64,000 nt of DNA from Oscillospiraceae bacterium (GCA_015066105.1 SVOY01000003.1:1-64000); one strand, 5' to 3'; shown: positions 32,199 to 40,398, numbered from the stretch's first letter. Numbers and translations are program-made. Notes: generated from the sequence alone by a model not told the origin.

Positions 32199-33506
32199 TT
32201 AAAGCTTAGAATATTTTTTCACCCAATCCTCAACGGGCATTTTGTCATATTCCTGAGGCATTGAGGCAACAACGGAATCTATCGCGGGAATTGATTTGAG
32301 AGTTCCTACCAACGGCGGCAAAAGCCCGATAAGGGGCAAGCCGACAGAGGCAATGTGCAAAATGTATTTCGGTGTAATATCAATACCGGCCTCAAAATTC
32401 AGCTGCTCCTCGGTAAGAATTTTCTTTTCAAGGAAGTAGTCCACATCCTTGCCCTTGCAGAAGGTGAAGAAATTCTTAAGTATATCAATCATTACAAGGT
32501 CCTTGCCGAGGGTCTGAAAATACTCATATTGATATTTCCATAGGTTGTTGATTGAAAAATTATCATCTTCGGCCTCGCAGATTTTATCTGCAAGGATTTT
32601 GCCTGCCCTCATACTCAGCACAATTCCGCTGCCGTTAAGAGGCACGGTCATACCTGCGCTGTCGCCCACAAGGGCATAGCCGTCGGCAACAAGCAAGGGA
32701 AGCATTTTGCTCAAGGGAATTACGTTCTTCTGTCCGCCGCGGATTATTCTGTCACCCATAAAGGGATATCTGCTTCTGTACTCTGAAACAGCGGCCTCTA
32801 TCTCCTCATCGGTAAGCTCACCCGCCGTGCCGAATTTGCCCACAAGAATATCAACGCTGTCCTTATCGGTAAGTATCCAGTCTATGCCCGGCTTATTCAT
32901 ATGGAAAAGACCCACCTGATAAGCAGGCTCAAGCATTTCGCCCGTCAGATTTTCGTAATAAGCTCTGTAAACGTAAAATTTCTCCTTTGCCTCAAAGCTG
33001 TTTTTTATGCCGAAGCAGGGAGGGAGATTTTTTCTTAAGGGTGAATTCATTCCGCAGGCATCAATAACCATATCGCCCTTTGCTTCAAGGTCTTCACCGT
33101 CCCTGAGATATTTTATGCCCGCAACGCGCATACCGTCAAGCACGGCACCCGTGATTTCACAGCCGAAAAGAAATTTTACGCCCACGCTTTCAGCCTTATC
33201 AATAAGATAGCTTAAAAGCTCTTTTCTGTCCATCATAAAGCCCGAGTCATCATAAGGCTGAATAAGCTTGACCGTGCCCGAGGGATTTTCAAAGGCTGAC
33301 TGAAAGCTTTTGCGTATAAGTGCTTCGTCGGGGCGCTCAATGCCCGCTTTGTCAAAGGCGTCGTAGTTCATGGAATCGTGCCAGTCATAGCCAAGGTCTT
33401 CTCTTTTGCCTTTTTCGTAAACGGTTACATCAAAGCCGTTTTTTGCAAGATTAAAGGCCGCCGTAAGTCCGCCGTGTCCTGCACCTGCAACAATAATTTT
33501 CTTCAT
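32199..33506 (-). CDS. FAD-dependent oxidoreductase (geranylgeranyl reductase / monooxygenase-like)
   Basis: 435 residues. An N-terminal Rossmann dinucleotide fold (KKIIVAGAGHGGLTAAFNLA, GxGxxG) is followed by a second FAD-binding motif, GYALVGDSAGMTVPLNGSGI, typical of GGR/PHBH-type flavoproteins. The C-terminal 110 residues contain DYFLEKKIL and several hydrophobic stretches that may associate with the membrane. Possible substrates are isoprenoid chains or quinone-like lipids; the sequence does not decide. The coaX gene lies 25 nt upstream, so it may share the CoA-cluster transcript. AAAGGAG precedes the ATG. Confidence 0.8.
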   Translation of the reverse strand: MKKIIVAGAGHGGLTAAFNLAKNGFDVTVYEKGKREDLGYDWHDSMNYDAFDKAGIERPDEALIRKSFQSAFENPSGTVKLIQPYDDSGFMMDRKELLSYLIDKAESVGVKFLFGCEITGAVLDGMRVAGIKYLRDGEDLEAKGDMVIDACGMNSPLRKNLPPCFGIKNSFEAKEKFYVYRAYYENLTGEMLEPAYQVGLFHMNKPGIDWILTDKDSVDILVGKFGTAGELTDEEIEAAVSEYRSRYPFMGDRIIRGGQKNVIPLSKMLPLLVADGYALVGDSAGMTVPLNGSGIVLSMRAGKILADKICEAEDDNFSINNLWKYQYEYFQTLGKDLVMIDILKNFFTFCKGKDVDYFLEKKILTEEQLNFEAGIDITPKYILHIASVGLPLIGLLPPLVGTLKSIPAIDSVVASMPQEYDKMPVEDWVKKYSKL

Positions 33507-33530
33507 TTGAATTCTCCTTTTACAAAGGGA

Positions 33531-34295
33531 TTACAGATTCTTCTCATAAATAATCATAAGTCCCTTGAGAAGAAGCTTGTCATCCTCAATAATTTCTCTT
33601 TTACAAAGCGGAGTTACGATTTTTGCAAGTCCGCCCGTGCTGATTACGGTGCATTTTCTGCCGAGCTCCTGCTCAATATTGCCGATAAGGCCGTCTATTG
33701 CCGAGGCATTGCCGTAAATAAGGCCGCTTCTTATACAGTCGGCCGTATTTCTGCCTATTGCCTTTCCGGGTGCGTCAAGGCTTATCTGCGGAAGCTGTGA
33801 GGTTTTAAGCGAAAGAGCCTCCATAGAAACCATAAGGCCGGGCATAATCATACCGCCGATGAAGTTTTTTTCCTCGTCCACCACCGAAACCGTTGTTGCC
33901 GTGCCCATATCAACAATGACAAGCGGGCAGGGATAAAGGTTTGTTGCGGCAACGGCGTCAGCCACTCTGTCACTGCCGAGCTGTGAAGGATTTTCAAGCT
34001 TGATTTTAAGACCCGTTTTTACTCCGGGGCCTACAACAAGCACCTCCTTGCCCGTAATTTTCTCCATAGCCTGCTTGACTCTGTTTGTAACAGAGGGCAC
34101 AACGGAAGAAATTATACCGCCCTCAAACTCGCCTACGGCTATGCCGTTCAGCTCAAGCACGGTTTTTATGAGCACTGCATATTCAAGCGAGGTGGAATTT
34201 TTATTTGTGGAAAGCCGCTCAACAAAGCGGATTTCGCCCTTGTCAAAGCCGCCCACAACTACGTTGGTGTTGCCTATATCTACTGCAAGAACCAT
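33531..34295 (-). CDS. coaX: Type III pantothenate kinase
   Basis: Phosphorylates pantothenate, the first step of CoA synthesis; type III enzymes are insensitive to CoA feedback. The 254-residue sequence contains the ASKHA-fold phosphate loop LAVDIGNTNVVVGGF, the pantothenate/dimer motif GSDRVADAVAA, VDMGTATTVSVV and the C-terminal VISTGGLAK. The ATG overlaps the stop of the upstream ECF S-component gene (TAATG), which ties substrate uptake to its first phosphorylation. Confidence 0.97.
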   Translation of the reverse strand: MVLAVDIGNTNVVVGGFDKGEIRFVERLSTNKNSTSLEYAVLIKTVLELNGIAVGEFEGGIISSVVPSVTNRVKQAMEKITGKEVLVVGPGVKTGLKIKLENPSQLGSDRVADAVAATNLYPCPLVIVDMGTATTVSVVDEEKNFIGGMIMPGLMVSMEALSLKTSQLPQISLDAPGKAIGRNTADCIRSGLIYGNASAIDGLIGNIEQELGRKCTVISTGGLAKIVTPLCKREIIEDDKLLLKGLMIIYEKNL

Positions 34296-34909
34296 TATTC
34301 CACACTCCTTTTTATGAGCCTTGCCTTTTCAAGTGCTTTTACTATTATGCCCGTAAGCACGGTTGAAACAGCCATTTCAAAAACTGCATTTATGCCTACA
34401 AAGGAGCAGATGAACACTATTATGTTTTTGCCGCCTATAAGCTCGGTCATATATTCGGTGTTACCGAAAAGAAGCACAAGAAAACCCATAAACAAAGCCG
34501 TGTTGAGAAAAGCGGCGGAAAAGCCCGACACATAATTTGCAACAGTTGAACCAAGGCTCTTTTTTACAATTTTATAAATATAAGCTGTCAGCAAGCCCAT
34601 AACAAGGCGAGGTACAAATCTCTGAATAAAAGCAAGCGCAGGGTTAATTTCAAAAAGAATTACACCCATAGGGCTTGTGCCGCCTATACCGATACACTGA
34701 AGAAAGCTCGTTATGCCGAAAACGGCACCGAGCACGGCTCCCCCCTTGGGGCCAAGGGCTATTGCACCGATAGCTACGGGTATCATATTAAGTGTGATTG
34801 CGAGGGGTCCTATTGTAAGAAATCCTATGGGAGTAAAGGACATTACAAGCAGAACCGCGGTGAGAAGTCCCATAAGCGTAAGCTCTTTGGGCTTAAGTTT
34901 GCTGTTCAT
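34295..34909 (-). CDS. panT: ECF transporter S component, probable pantothenate (PanT-like)
   Basis: 204 residues and six membrane helices. It has the N-terminal ECF-module contact-type helix (KELTLMGLLTAVLLVMSF) and the loop GPLAITLNMIPVAIGAIALGP-type segment typical of folate/pantothenate-type S components. The substrate is inferred from coupling with coaX; relatives bind other vitamins. The energising ATPases (EcfA/EcfT) are not in this window and would be supplied from elsewhere, as in group II ECF systems. It is transcribed from the extended -10 promoter at 34973-34978. Confidence 0.85.
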   Translation of the reverse strand: MNSKLKPKELTLMGLLTAVLLVMSFTPIGFLTIGPLAITLNMIPVAIGAIALGPKGGAVLGAVFGITSFLQCIGIGGTSPMGVILFEINPALAFIQRFVPRLVMGLLTAYIYKIVKKSLGSTVANYVSGFSAAFLNTALFMGFLVLLFGNTEYMTELIGGKNIIVFICSFVGINAVFEMAVSTVLTGIIVKALEKARLIKRSVE

Positions 34910-34972
34910 TTTTAAAGCCTCCTGTTATCGTTCTTCACAATGAAGATACAACACATTTTTATTATTTGGATA

Positions 34973-34980
34973 ATTATAGC
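34973..34980 (-). promoter_or_regulatory. Extended -10 promoter of the panT-coaX operon
   Basis: Minus strand TGCTATAAT (hexamer 34978-34973). The -35 region is AT-rich without a good match. Confidence 0.6.
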
Positions 34981-35020
34981 ATAAATAAATCACAAAAGTA
35001 TATATTTTTAAAAAAATTTG

Positions 35021-35029
35021 TGCTATAAT
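35021..35029 (+). promoter_or_regulatory. Extended -10 promoter of coaBC
   Basis: TGCTATAAT at 35021-35029; a weak -35 TATATT lies at 35001-35006. It diverges from the panT promoter with the same extended -10, about 45 nt away. Confidence 0.65.
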
Positions 35030-35080
35030 TAAAAAAATGACAGGGCGCAAATATATTCCGTGTCCTTAGGAGGTTACTCT

Positions 35081-36268
35081 ATGCTTAAAGGAAAAACCGT
35101 GCTTCTCGGCGTTTCGGGAAGCATTGCCGCCTATAAAATTGCAAACCTTGCAAGAATGTTAAAAAAGCTCGGCTGTAATGTTCACGTGCTTATGACACAA
35201 AATGCCACACAGTTCATCAACCCCGTTACCTTTGAAACCCTTACGGCCAACAAGTGCCTTATTGACACCTTTGACCGCAATTTTCAGTACAGCGTTGAGC
35301 ACGTTGCCCTTGCAAAGCAGACAGACCTTGTTATGCTTGCCCCCGCCTCGGCAAATGTTATAGGCAAAATTGCAAACGGCATTGCCGACGATATGCTTAC
35401 CACAACTGTAATGGCCTGCCCCTGCAAAAAAATTGTTGCCCCCGCAATGAACCACAATATGTATCACAACCCCATTGTTCAGGATAATATAAAAAAGCTC
35501 CGCACTTACGGCTATGAGATTATAGCCCCCGCAACGGGTATGCTTGCAAACGGCGACCTTGGTGACGGCAGAATGCCCGACGAAAAAGAGCTTTTGTGGC
35601 ATATTCTCAGGGAGATTGCCTTCCCCAAGGACCTTGAGGGCAAAAGGGTGCTTGTAACCGCAGGCGCAACAAGGGAGGCCATAGACCCCGTACGCTTTAT
35701 CACAAACCATTCAAGCGGAAAAATGGGCTTTGCACTTGCAAAAGCGGCAATGCTCCGCGGTGCCGAGGTTACCCTTGTTGCCGCACACACACAGGCAGAG
35801 CCGCCCATGTTTGTAAGGCTTCTGCCCGTCACCTCGGCAGAGGATATGTTCAATGCAGTTACTGCGGCTGCAGACAGCCAGGATATTATAATCAAGGCCG
35901 CCGCCGTTTCGGACTATACTCCCCTTGTAAAGGCCGAAAGTAAGCTGAAAAAGAGCGACGGAGAAATGAGCATTGAGCTTGAAAGAACAAAGGATATACT
36001 TAAGCATCTGGGCGAAAACAAAAAAGAGGGGCAGTTCATCTGCGGATTTTCAATGGAAACGGACAATGTTATTGAAAACTCCCGTGCCAAGCTCGTAAAG
36101 AAAAACTGCGATATGATTTGCGCCAACAGCTTACGCACAGAGGGTGCCGGCTTCGGCGTTGATACCAATGTGCTTACGCTCATTACAAAAAGCGGTGAAA
36201 AGGAATTGCCCATAATGAGCAAGGACGAGGCGGCGCACAGGATACTTGATGAGATTGTGAAGCTATAG
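35081..36268 (+). CDS. coaBC: Bifunctional phosphopantothenoylcysteine decarboxylase / phosphopantothenate--cysteine ligase
   Basis: 395 residues. The N-terminal flavoprotein CoaC half (KTVLLGVSGSIAAYKIANLA; catalytic His in YSVEHVALA; PAMNHNMYHNP; the C-terminal CoaC cap around NGDLGDGRMPD) is followed by the CoaB ligase half (KRVLVTAGATREAIDPVRFI, NHSSGKMGFALA, AAVSDYTP). Two successive steps to 4'-phosphopantetheine. Start ATG 35081 follows TTAGGAGG; seven codons further upstream are possible but less likely. It is divergent from panT-coaX, completing a CoA cluster. Confidence 0.97.
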   Translation: MLKGKTVLLGVSGSIAAYKIANLARMLKKLGCNVHVLMTQNATQFINPVTFETLTANKCLIDTFDRNFQYSVEHVALAKQTDLVMLAPASANVIGKIANGIADDMLTTTVMACPCKKIVAPAMNHNMYHNPIVQDNIKKLRTYGYEIIAPATGMLANGDLGDGRMPDEKELLWHILREIAFPKDLEGKRVLVTAGATREAIDPVRFITNHSSGKMGFALAKAAMLRGAEVTLVAAHTQAEPPMFVRLLPVTSAEDMFNAVTAAADSQDIIIKAAAVSDYTPLVKAESKLKKSDGEMSIELERTKDILKHLGENKKEGQFICGFSMETDNVIENSRAKLVKKNCDMICANSLRTEGAGFGVDTNVLTLITKSGEKELPIMSKDEAAHRILDEIVKL

Positions 36269-36390
36269 GGCAGGCAGGGAGGCGCCTAACGGCGCCGGGA
36301 ATTCGCAATTATGAGCGACAGATAGGTCTGTTTTATAAAAAGCAGGAAATAACTCAAAAACAACTGAATGCTCAAAATTCATATATATTA

Positions 36391-36475
36391 AAAACAGATG
36401 TAGCTTAAGGATATGCAACACCTTAAATTACATCTGTTACTTTTTTGACTTTTTGTTCCGGCTCTTGATATGGCA
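36391..36475 (+). repeat. AACAGATGT hairpin repeat, copy 2 (coaBC terminator)
   Basis: AAAACAGATGTA...TACATCTGTT (36391-36438), inner CTTAAGG...CCTTAA pairing, then TTACTTTTTTGAC. Homology with copy 3 continues past the hairpin (TTTTTGTTC, CTTGATA, CAG). It begins 122 nt after coaBC; 36269-36390 holds nothing else that I recognise. Confidence 0.85.
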
Positions 36476-36499
36476 GACTCTATTTGTTTTGAAATAATA

Positions 36500-36528
36500 T
36501 TGCTTTTTAACTTCAAATGTGGTAAATT
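36500..36528 (+). promoter_or_regulatory. Sigma-A promoter of the metallophosphoesterase leader
   Basis: -35 TTGCTT (36500-36505), 17-nt spacer, -10 TAAATT (36523-36528). It places the start of transcription near 36534-36536, at the 5' foot of the leader structure. Confidence 0.7.
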
Positions 36529-36532
36529 ATAG

Positions 36533-36688
36533 GTGCGACATCAAATCTGAATTATTTTTCTCGTTTAAAGGTACACTTTTTTGGCAAAAGTGTGTCTCTT
36601 TAACTATTCCTTTAAACGAGAGTTAAGATTTGTGTCGCAACAAATGAGATGCATTTTTCGGTGCGTTTCATTTGGAACGCACTTTTTT
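36533..36688 (+). ncRNA. Candidate cis-regulatory leader RNA (attenuator or orphan riboswitch)
   Basis: Stem P1: TGCGACA (36534-36540) with TGTCGCA (36633-36639), bulge T36541, then CAAATCT (36542-36548) with AGATTTG (36626-36632). Stem P2: CTCGTTTAAAGG (36560-36571) with CCTTTAAACGAG (36609-36620). P3: ACACTTTT (36573-36580) with AAAAGTGT (36586-36593). After it are two exclusive structures. One is an antiterminator, AAATGAGATGCA (36642-36653) with TGCGTTTCATTT (36662-36673), including two G-U pairs. The other is a terminator, GTGCGTT (36661-36667) with AACGCAC (36676-36682) plus TTTTTT. Twenty-six nt later the metallophosphoesterase gene starts. I do not recognise a known riboswitch class. 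Confidence 0.6.
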
Positions 36689-36714
36689 ATTGTATAAAAG
36701 AAAGGATGACACAC

Positions 36715-37734
36715 ATGACAAACTTTATCTGCACGCTGATTGCCTTTATAACGGCAATTTCCACCCTTTTCTCCGGCGGTGCTCTTGCTGAAGAAATGAA
36801 AAACAAAGGCGACATATCCGGGTTTGCTCAAACAGTAAACGTACAAAAGGAGCTTCCCGACCTTTATGCAGACGAAAACGGCGATTTCACCGTGTTACAG
36901 TTTACGGACACGCATTTTACCACCGGTATCAGTTTTTCCGATATAAGCACACTTCAGAAAATGGAAAGGCTGACAAATAAATACGACCCCGACCTTGTTG
37001 TAATTTCGGGCGATATGATTGACGACGGTAACGACGGTGATTTCAACAAGGCATATGTGCTTCGCACCGTGGCGGAAATTTTTGAAGAAGCTGACCAATA
37101 CTGGTCCTATGTTCCCGGAAATAATGACGGTATAAACTACGGCACGGCTGAGGATGTGGTTGCTTACCTTTCACAATACGAGCATTGCCTTGTTGCTGAT
37201 GAGCCCGAAATTTCCGGCGGTTGTCAATACAGTCTTGACATTTACACCGATAATGAAATGACCCATTCTCTGCTTTTCATTGATACAATGGACTATGATA
37301 ACGAAGACCCCGACCACACCTACGGATATGTCCGTGAAGACCAGGTGAATTGGTGCAAAGAAGAAATAAACAGTAAAAAAGAAATTAACGAAAATGTATA
37401 TATAAGTGTTTTTCTTCACGAAAACACGCCCGATTTTGCCCGTGCGGCAAGAAAAGGCGAGGCTTACAAATTCGGCTACCCCACTCTTATGATAAGACCT
37501 GAAAAATATAACATTCCTAAAAATCAGCCTCTTGACGATGTTTTCAATCAAAGCGGCTGTGTGGGTCTGCTTTCTATGGGGCATAATCATCCTGCAACCG
37601 TTCAGTGCAGCTACTATAACGGAACATATTACCATGTAACACCCAAGCCTATTATTTCAAGCTCACTTATTACAATTCACACCCAAAGCGACAACACAAG
37701 GGATATGTACGACTTTGAGGCTATATACGCATAA
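36715..37734 (+). CDS. Secreted metallophosphoesterase (calcineurin-like)
   Basis: 339 residues from ATG 36715 (MTNFICTLIAFI...), AAAGGA upstream. The signal peptide runs to about residue 25 (FSGGALA). Metal motifs are FTVLQFTDTHFT (D-x-H), LVVISGDMIDDG (G-D), VPGNNDG in the GNHD position, SVFLHENTP (H) and LLSMGHNHPA (G-H-x-H). The GNHD His that normally assists phosphate binding is Asn here. It acts outside the membrane on an unknown phosphate mono- or diester; Icc/PhoD-like relatives cleave cyclic nucleotides or glycerophosphodiesters. Expression is probably set by the leader at 36533-36688. A shared terminator follows at 37741-37770. Confidence 0.88.
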   Translation: MTNFICTLIAFITAISTLFSGGALAEEMKNKGDISGFAQTVNVQKELPDLYADENGDFTVLQFTDTHFTTGISFSDISTLQKMERLTNKYDPDLVVISGDMIDDGNDGDFNKAYVLRTVAEIFEEADQYWSYVPGNNDGINYGTAEDVVAYLSQYEHCLVADEPEISGGCQYSLDIYTDNEMTHSLLFIDTMDYDNEDPDHTYGYVREDQVNWCKEEINSKKEINENVYISVFLHENTPDFARAARKGEAYKFGYPTLMIRPEKYNIPKNQPLDDVFNQSGCVGLLSMGHNHPATVQCSYYNGTYYHVTPKPIISSSLITIHTQSDNTRDMYDFEAIYA

Positions 37735-37740
37735 AAATTC

Positions 37741-37770
37741 AACTCCGTACCGGATAAAAGGTACGGAGTT
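37741..37770. terminator. Bidirectional terminator between metallophosphoesterase and esterase genes
   Basis: Perfect stem AACTCCGTACC (37741-37751) and GGTACGGAGTT (37760-37770), followed by AATTTTTTT on the plus strand, between convergent genes. Confidence 0.9.
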
Positions 37771-37777
37771 AATTTTT

Positions 37778-38818
37778 TTATAGGCTGATAAGTGAGCAAA
37801 GATATTCGAAGAAATTAGATAAGAATACCTTTATAAGGTTAAGACCGCTTTCGTAGCCGTTGCTCATTTTAGCTTCAGTATTGCCGGCATTTGTTGCGGC
37901 CGAGCCGTCATAATCACTCTCAAAGCCGGAAAGCCAGGAAATCATTCCCTCGGGATAGGTAAGTGTAACCTTGCTGCCGTTGCCGTCAACGGTTTTCATA
38001 TTGGGATAGCTTCCCTTTTGTGAAGAGAACATATCAGCATTTACGGCATACCAGGAATGGTGACCGCTTGAGGCGGGAAGACCGCTTGAATATACTGTTA
38101 CAGACATTGTAGATAAGCGACAGCTTTCAGGCTTATTCGTCTGTGAAATTATATTCTTCCAGGTAGGCATAACCATTGCAAAATAATTTACAAGGGGGTC
38201 ATTGGCACCGCTTACAAGCCACACGGGCATATCGGCAATTTTTGCCGCAGCATCCTCGCCGGGCACCCAGGCAGGACAAATGGGAAAGGCGGCGGCAAAA
38301 AGCTCAGGATAGGCAACCGCCATTTTCAGTGTCATTTTTCCGCCCATTGAATAGCCGCCCACATAAATACGGCTTAAATCAAGGTTTGCTCTGTTTTTTG
38401 AAATGAAATCATCAATCGCCGCACGGAGAGGATAAATAAGCTCGTCTGTCCAGTAAAGCTCCTCTTCCTCAACGGAACGTGCCGCAAGAATAAATGCGCC
38501 ACCGCTTTCCCTGAAGCGGCTCTGATATTCCTCACTTGCCCACAAGGCAATATCGCTTTTTTCAATCTGTCTGCCGTCATAGGCACCGTCACCCATACCG
38601 TGAAGCCAGATTACAAGCGGATATTTTGTTCCGTCATTTTCCTTTACGGGAGAATAGTAACGGTAGTCAATAGCATAGCCATCTGTTTCGGGCCCCTTGC
38701 CGAAAACAAATTTTTCTCTGAGATAATCAATATCATCTGCGGCAAAAGAATAAACAGCTGTTACACTCATCAGCATAACAAGGGCAAGCAAAAACGAAAT
38801 AAGCTTTTTTGTTTTCAT
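37778..38818 (-). CDS. Secreted alpha/beta hydrolase (esterase/peptidase-like)
   Basis: 346 residues from ATG 38818 with AAAGGAG. The signal peptide is KKLISFLLALVMLMSVTAVYSFA. The hydrolase core shows LVIWLHGMGDG (oxyanion strand), the nucleophile elbow GGYSMGGKMTL (G-x-S-x-G), a late VSGANDPLV (acid) and SSGHHSWYAV (His). It is similar in layout to phospholipase/carboxylesterase and feruloyl-esterase-like enzymes of gut Clostridia. The C-terminus is hydrophobic (LIKVFLSNFFEYLCSLI) and may tether the enzyme to the membrane. Convergent with the metallophosphoesterase gene. Confidence 0.87.
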   Translation of the reverse strand: MKTKKLISFLLALVMLMSVTAVYSFAADDIDYLREKFVFGKGPETDGYAIDYRYYSPVKENDGTKYPLVIWLHGMGDGAYDGRQIEKSDIALWASEEYQSRFRESGGAFILAARSVEEEELYWTDELIYPLRAAIDDFISKNRANLDLSRIYVGGYSMGGKMTLKMAVAYPELFAAAFPICPAWVPGEDAAAKIADMPVWLVSGANDPLVNYFAMVMPTWKNIISQTNKPESCRLSTMSVTVYSSGLPASSGHHSWYAVNADMFSSQKGSYPNMKTVDGNGSKVTLTYPEGMISWLSGFESDYDGSAATNAGNTEAKMSNGYESGLNLIKVFLSNFFEYLCSLISL

Positions 38819-38896
38819 ATTTATCACTCCTTTGATATTATTTAAGCACATTTTTAATATAATTTCAATAATCTGATAAATTAAAAATAATTACGT

Positions 38897-38975
38897 AAAA
38901 AAACAGATGTAACTTAAGGCTAAGCTTTACCTTGAATTACATCTGTTGCTTTTTGTTCTGCACTTGATAGCAGTC
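38897..38975 (-). repeat. AACAGATGT hairpin repeat, copy 3 (dnaJ side)
   Basis: AAAACAGATGTAACTTAAGG...CCTTGAATTACATCTGTT (38899-38947) followed by GCTTTTTGTTC and CTTGATAGCAG, closely matching copy 2. It lies between the end of the heat-shock operon and the esterase start. A separate hairpin ATTACTTTT...AAAAGTAAT lies at about 39003-39028, next to the dnaJ stop. Confidence 0.85.
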
Positions 38976-39048
38976 CTTTTTAACTGACCTCGCCGGTCGG
39001 GCATTACTTTTACTGAAAGAAAAGTAATCAAAAGAGCTTTGATTGTCT

Positions 39049-40233
39049 TTATTTGAATCTGTCGAAGAAGCTTCGCTTCTCCTCGCCTACCGTTGTGCCG
39101 TCGTCAATATTGTTTTTCGGCTTGTTGGTAAGAGTATTGTCAAATTCCTTAAGTAAATCCTTCTGCTTCTGGTTAAGGTTTTTGGGCACTTCAACAACAA
39201 TCTTTACAAACTGGTCGCCCTTGCCTCTGCCCGAAAGCTGCTGGATGCCTCTGCCCCTGAAGCGGAAAACCTCACCGGGCTGAGTGCCTGCGGGAAGCTC
39301 GTACTTCACCTTGCCGTCAAGGGTGGGCACATAAAGCGTATCACCCAGAGCCGCCTGAGCGTAAGTAACCGCAACCTCGCACCAAACGTCAAAGCCGTCT
39401 CTTTCAAAGAAGGGATGAGGACGGACATTGACATTTACTCTGAGGTCGCCTGCGGGGCCGCCGTTTACACCGGAATTACCGCCGCCGCGGACATTGAGAG
39501 CCTGTCTGTCATCGATACCTGCAGGAATATCCACCTCAACGGTCTGAGGCTTTGCCACCGCACCCGAGCCCTTACACTTTGTGCAGGGATTGGGGATAGT
39601 CTTACCCTTACCGCCGCAGGCAGTACACTGCTTTGTTGTGCTCATAACACCGAAGGGTGTTCTTTGCTGAACATTTACCTGTCCTCTGCCGCCGCAGGTC
39701 TGACAGGTTACGGGGCTTGAGCCCTTTGCACAGCCGCTGCCGCCACATTCGCCGCAACGCTCAACCTTGGTTATGTTAACCTTCTTTTTACAGCCCTTTG
39801 CCGCCTCCTCAAAGGAGATTGTGACATTGGTCTGAATTGTTGAGCCCTTTCTCGGTGCGTTGGGATTCTGTCTGCCGCCGCCGAAGCCGCCACCAAAGCC
39901 GCCGAAGCCACCGCCGAACATACTGCCGAGAATATCACCCAGGTCAAAGTCTCCGCCAAAGCCGCCGAAGCCGCCGCCAAAGCCGCCCGCACCGAAGTTG
40001 GGGTCAACGCCTGCGTGGCCGTACTGGTCATAGCGGGCCTTCTTATCGCTGTCTGAAAGCACCTCATATGCCTCGTTGGCTTCCTTGAACTTTGCCTCAG
40101 CAGTCTTGTCGCCGGGATTAAGGTCGGGATGGTACTGCTTTGCAAGCTTACGGTATGCCTTTTTTATTTCATCATCGGAGGCACCCTTGCTGACACCGAG
40201 GACCTCATAATAATCGCGTTTATTTTCTGCCAT
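39049..40233 (-). CDS. dnaJ: Chaperone protein DnaJ
   Basis: DnaK co-chaperone of 394 residues. The N-terminal J domain ([23 protein letters not shown] in [10 protein letters not shown]) is followed by a long Gly/Phe-rich region (about 75-125). Four CxxCxGxG zinc repeats follow: [32 protein letters not shown]. The C-terminal substrate-binding domain holds [17 protein letters not shown]. It is last in hrcA-grpE-dnaK-dnaJ, 165 nt after dnaK, separated by a terminator-like hairpin that may reduce its level. Confidence 0.98.
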   Translation of the reverse strand: MAENKRDYYEVLGVSKGASDDEIKKAYRKLAKQYHPDLNPGDKTAEAKFKEANEAYEVLSDSDKKARYDQYGHAGVDPNFGAGGFGGGFGGFGGDFDLGDILGSMFGGGFGGFGGGFGGGRQNPNAPRKGSTIQTNVTISFEEAAKGCKKKVNITKVERCGECGGSGCAKGSSPVTCQTCGGRGQVNVQQRTPFGVMSTTKQCTACGGKGKTIPNPCTKCKGSGAVAKPQTVEVDIPAGIDDRQALNVRGGGNSGVNGGPAGDLRVNVNVRPHPFFERDGFDVWCEVAVTYAQAALGDTLYVPTLDGKVKYELPAGTQPGEVFRFRGRGIQQLSGRGKGDQFVKIVVEVPKNLNQKQKDLLKEFDNTLTNKPKNNIDDGTTVGEEKRSFFDRFK

Positions 40234-40250
40234 GTTTATTACCTCTCAGG

Positions 40251-40320
40251 CAATACCGTTTCAAACGGCATTGCAATGAAATATCCGCTTTGCGGATGTA
40301 AATTTTGCCCTGAAGGCAAA
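40251..40320. repeat. Three-hairpin array between dnaK and dnaJ
   Basis: Consecutive short hairpins CAATACCGTTTCAAACGGCATTG (each arm under 10 bases; 40251-40273), ATCCGCTTTGCGGAT (40283-40297) and TTTGCCCTGAAGGCAAA (40304-40320). This resembles scattered intergenic repeats of Clostridia. Within the transcript it could protect RNA ends or slow transcription. Confidence 0.6.
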
Positions 40321-40348
40321 GTTATTGAAAATAATATTAAACTCAATC

Positions 40349-40378
40349 AAGGGACACGGCAAAGCTACCGTGTCCTTT
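40349..40378 (-). terminator. Terminator-like hairpin after dnaK
   Basis: Stem AAGGGACACGG (40349-40359) and CCGTGTCCTTT (40368-40378), one G-U pair, 21 nt past the dnaK stop. No strong T-tract follows, so read-through into dnaJ is likely. Confidence 0.65.
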
Positions 40379-40398
40379 GAATTCATCTTGTTTTATGC

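Noticed and set aside
36533..36688. T-box or known riboswitch
   Set aside because: No AGGGTGGNACCGCG-type T-box sequence and no core motifs of TPP, SAM, FMN, c-di-GMP or ykkC classes were seen; kept as an unknown leader.
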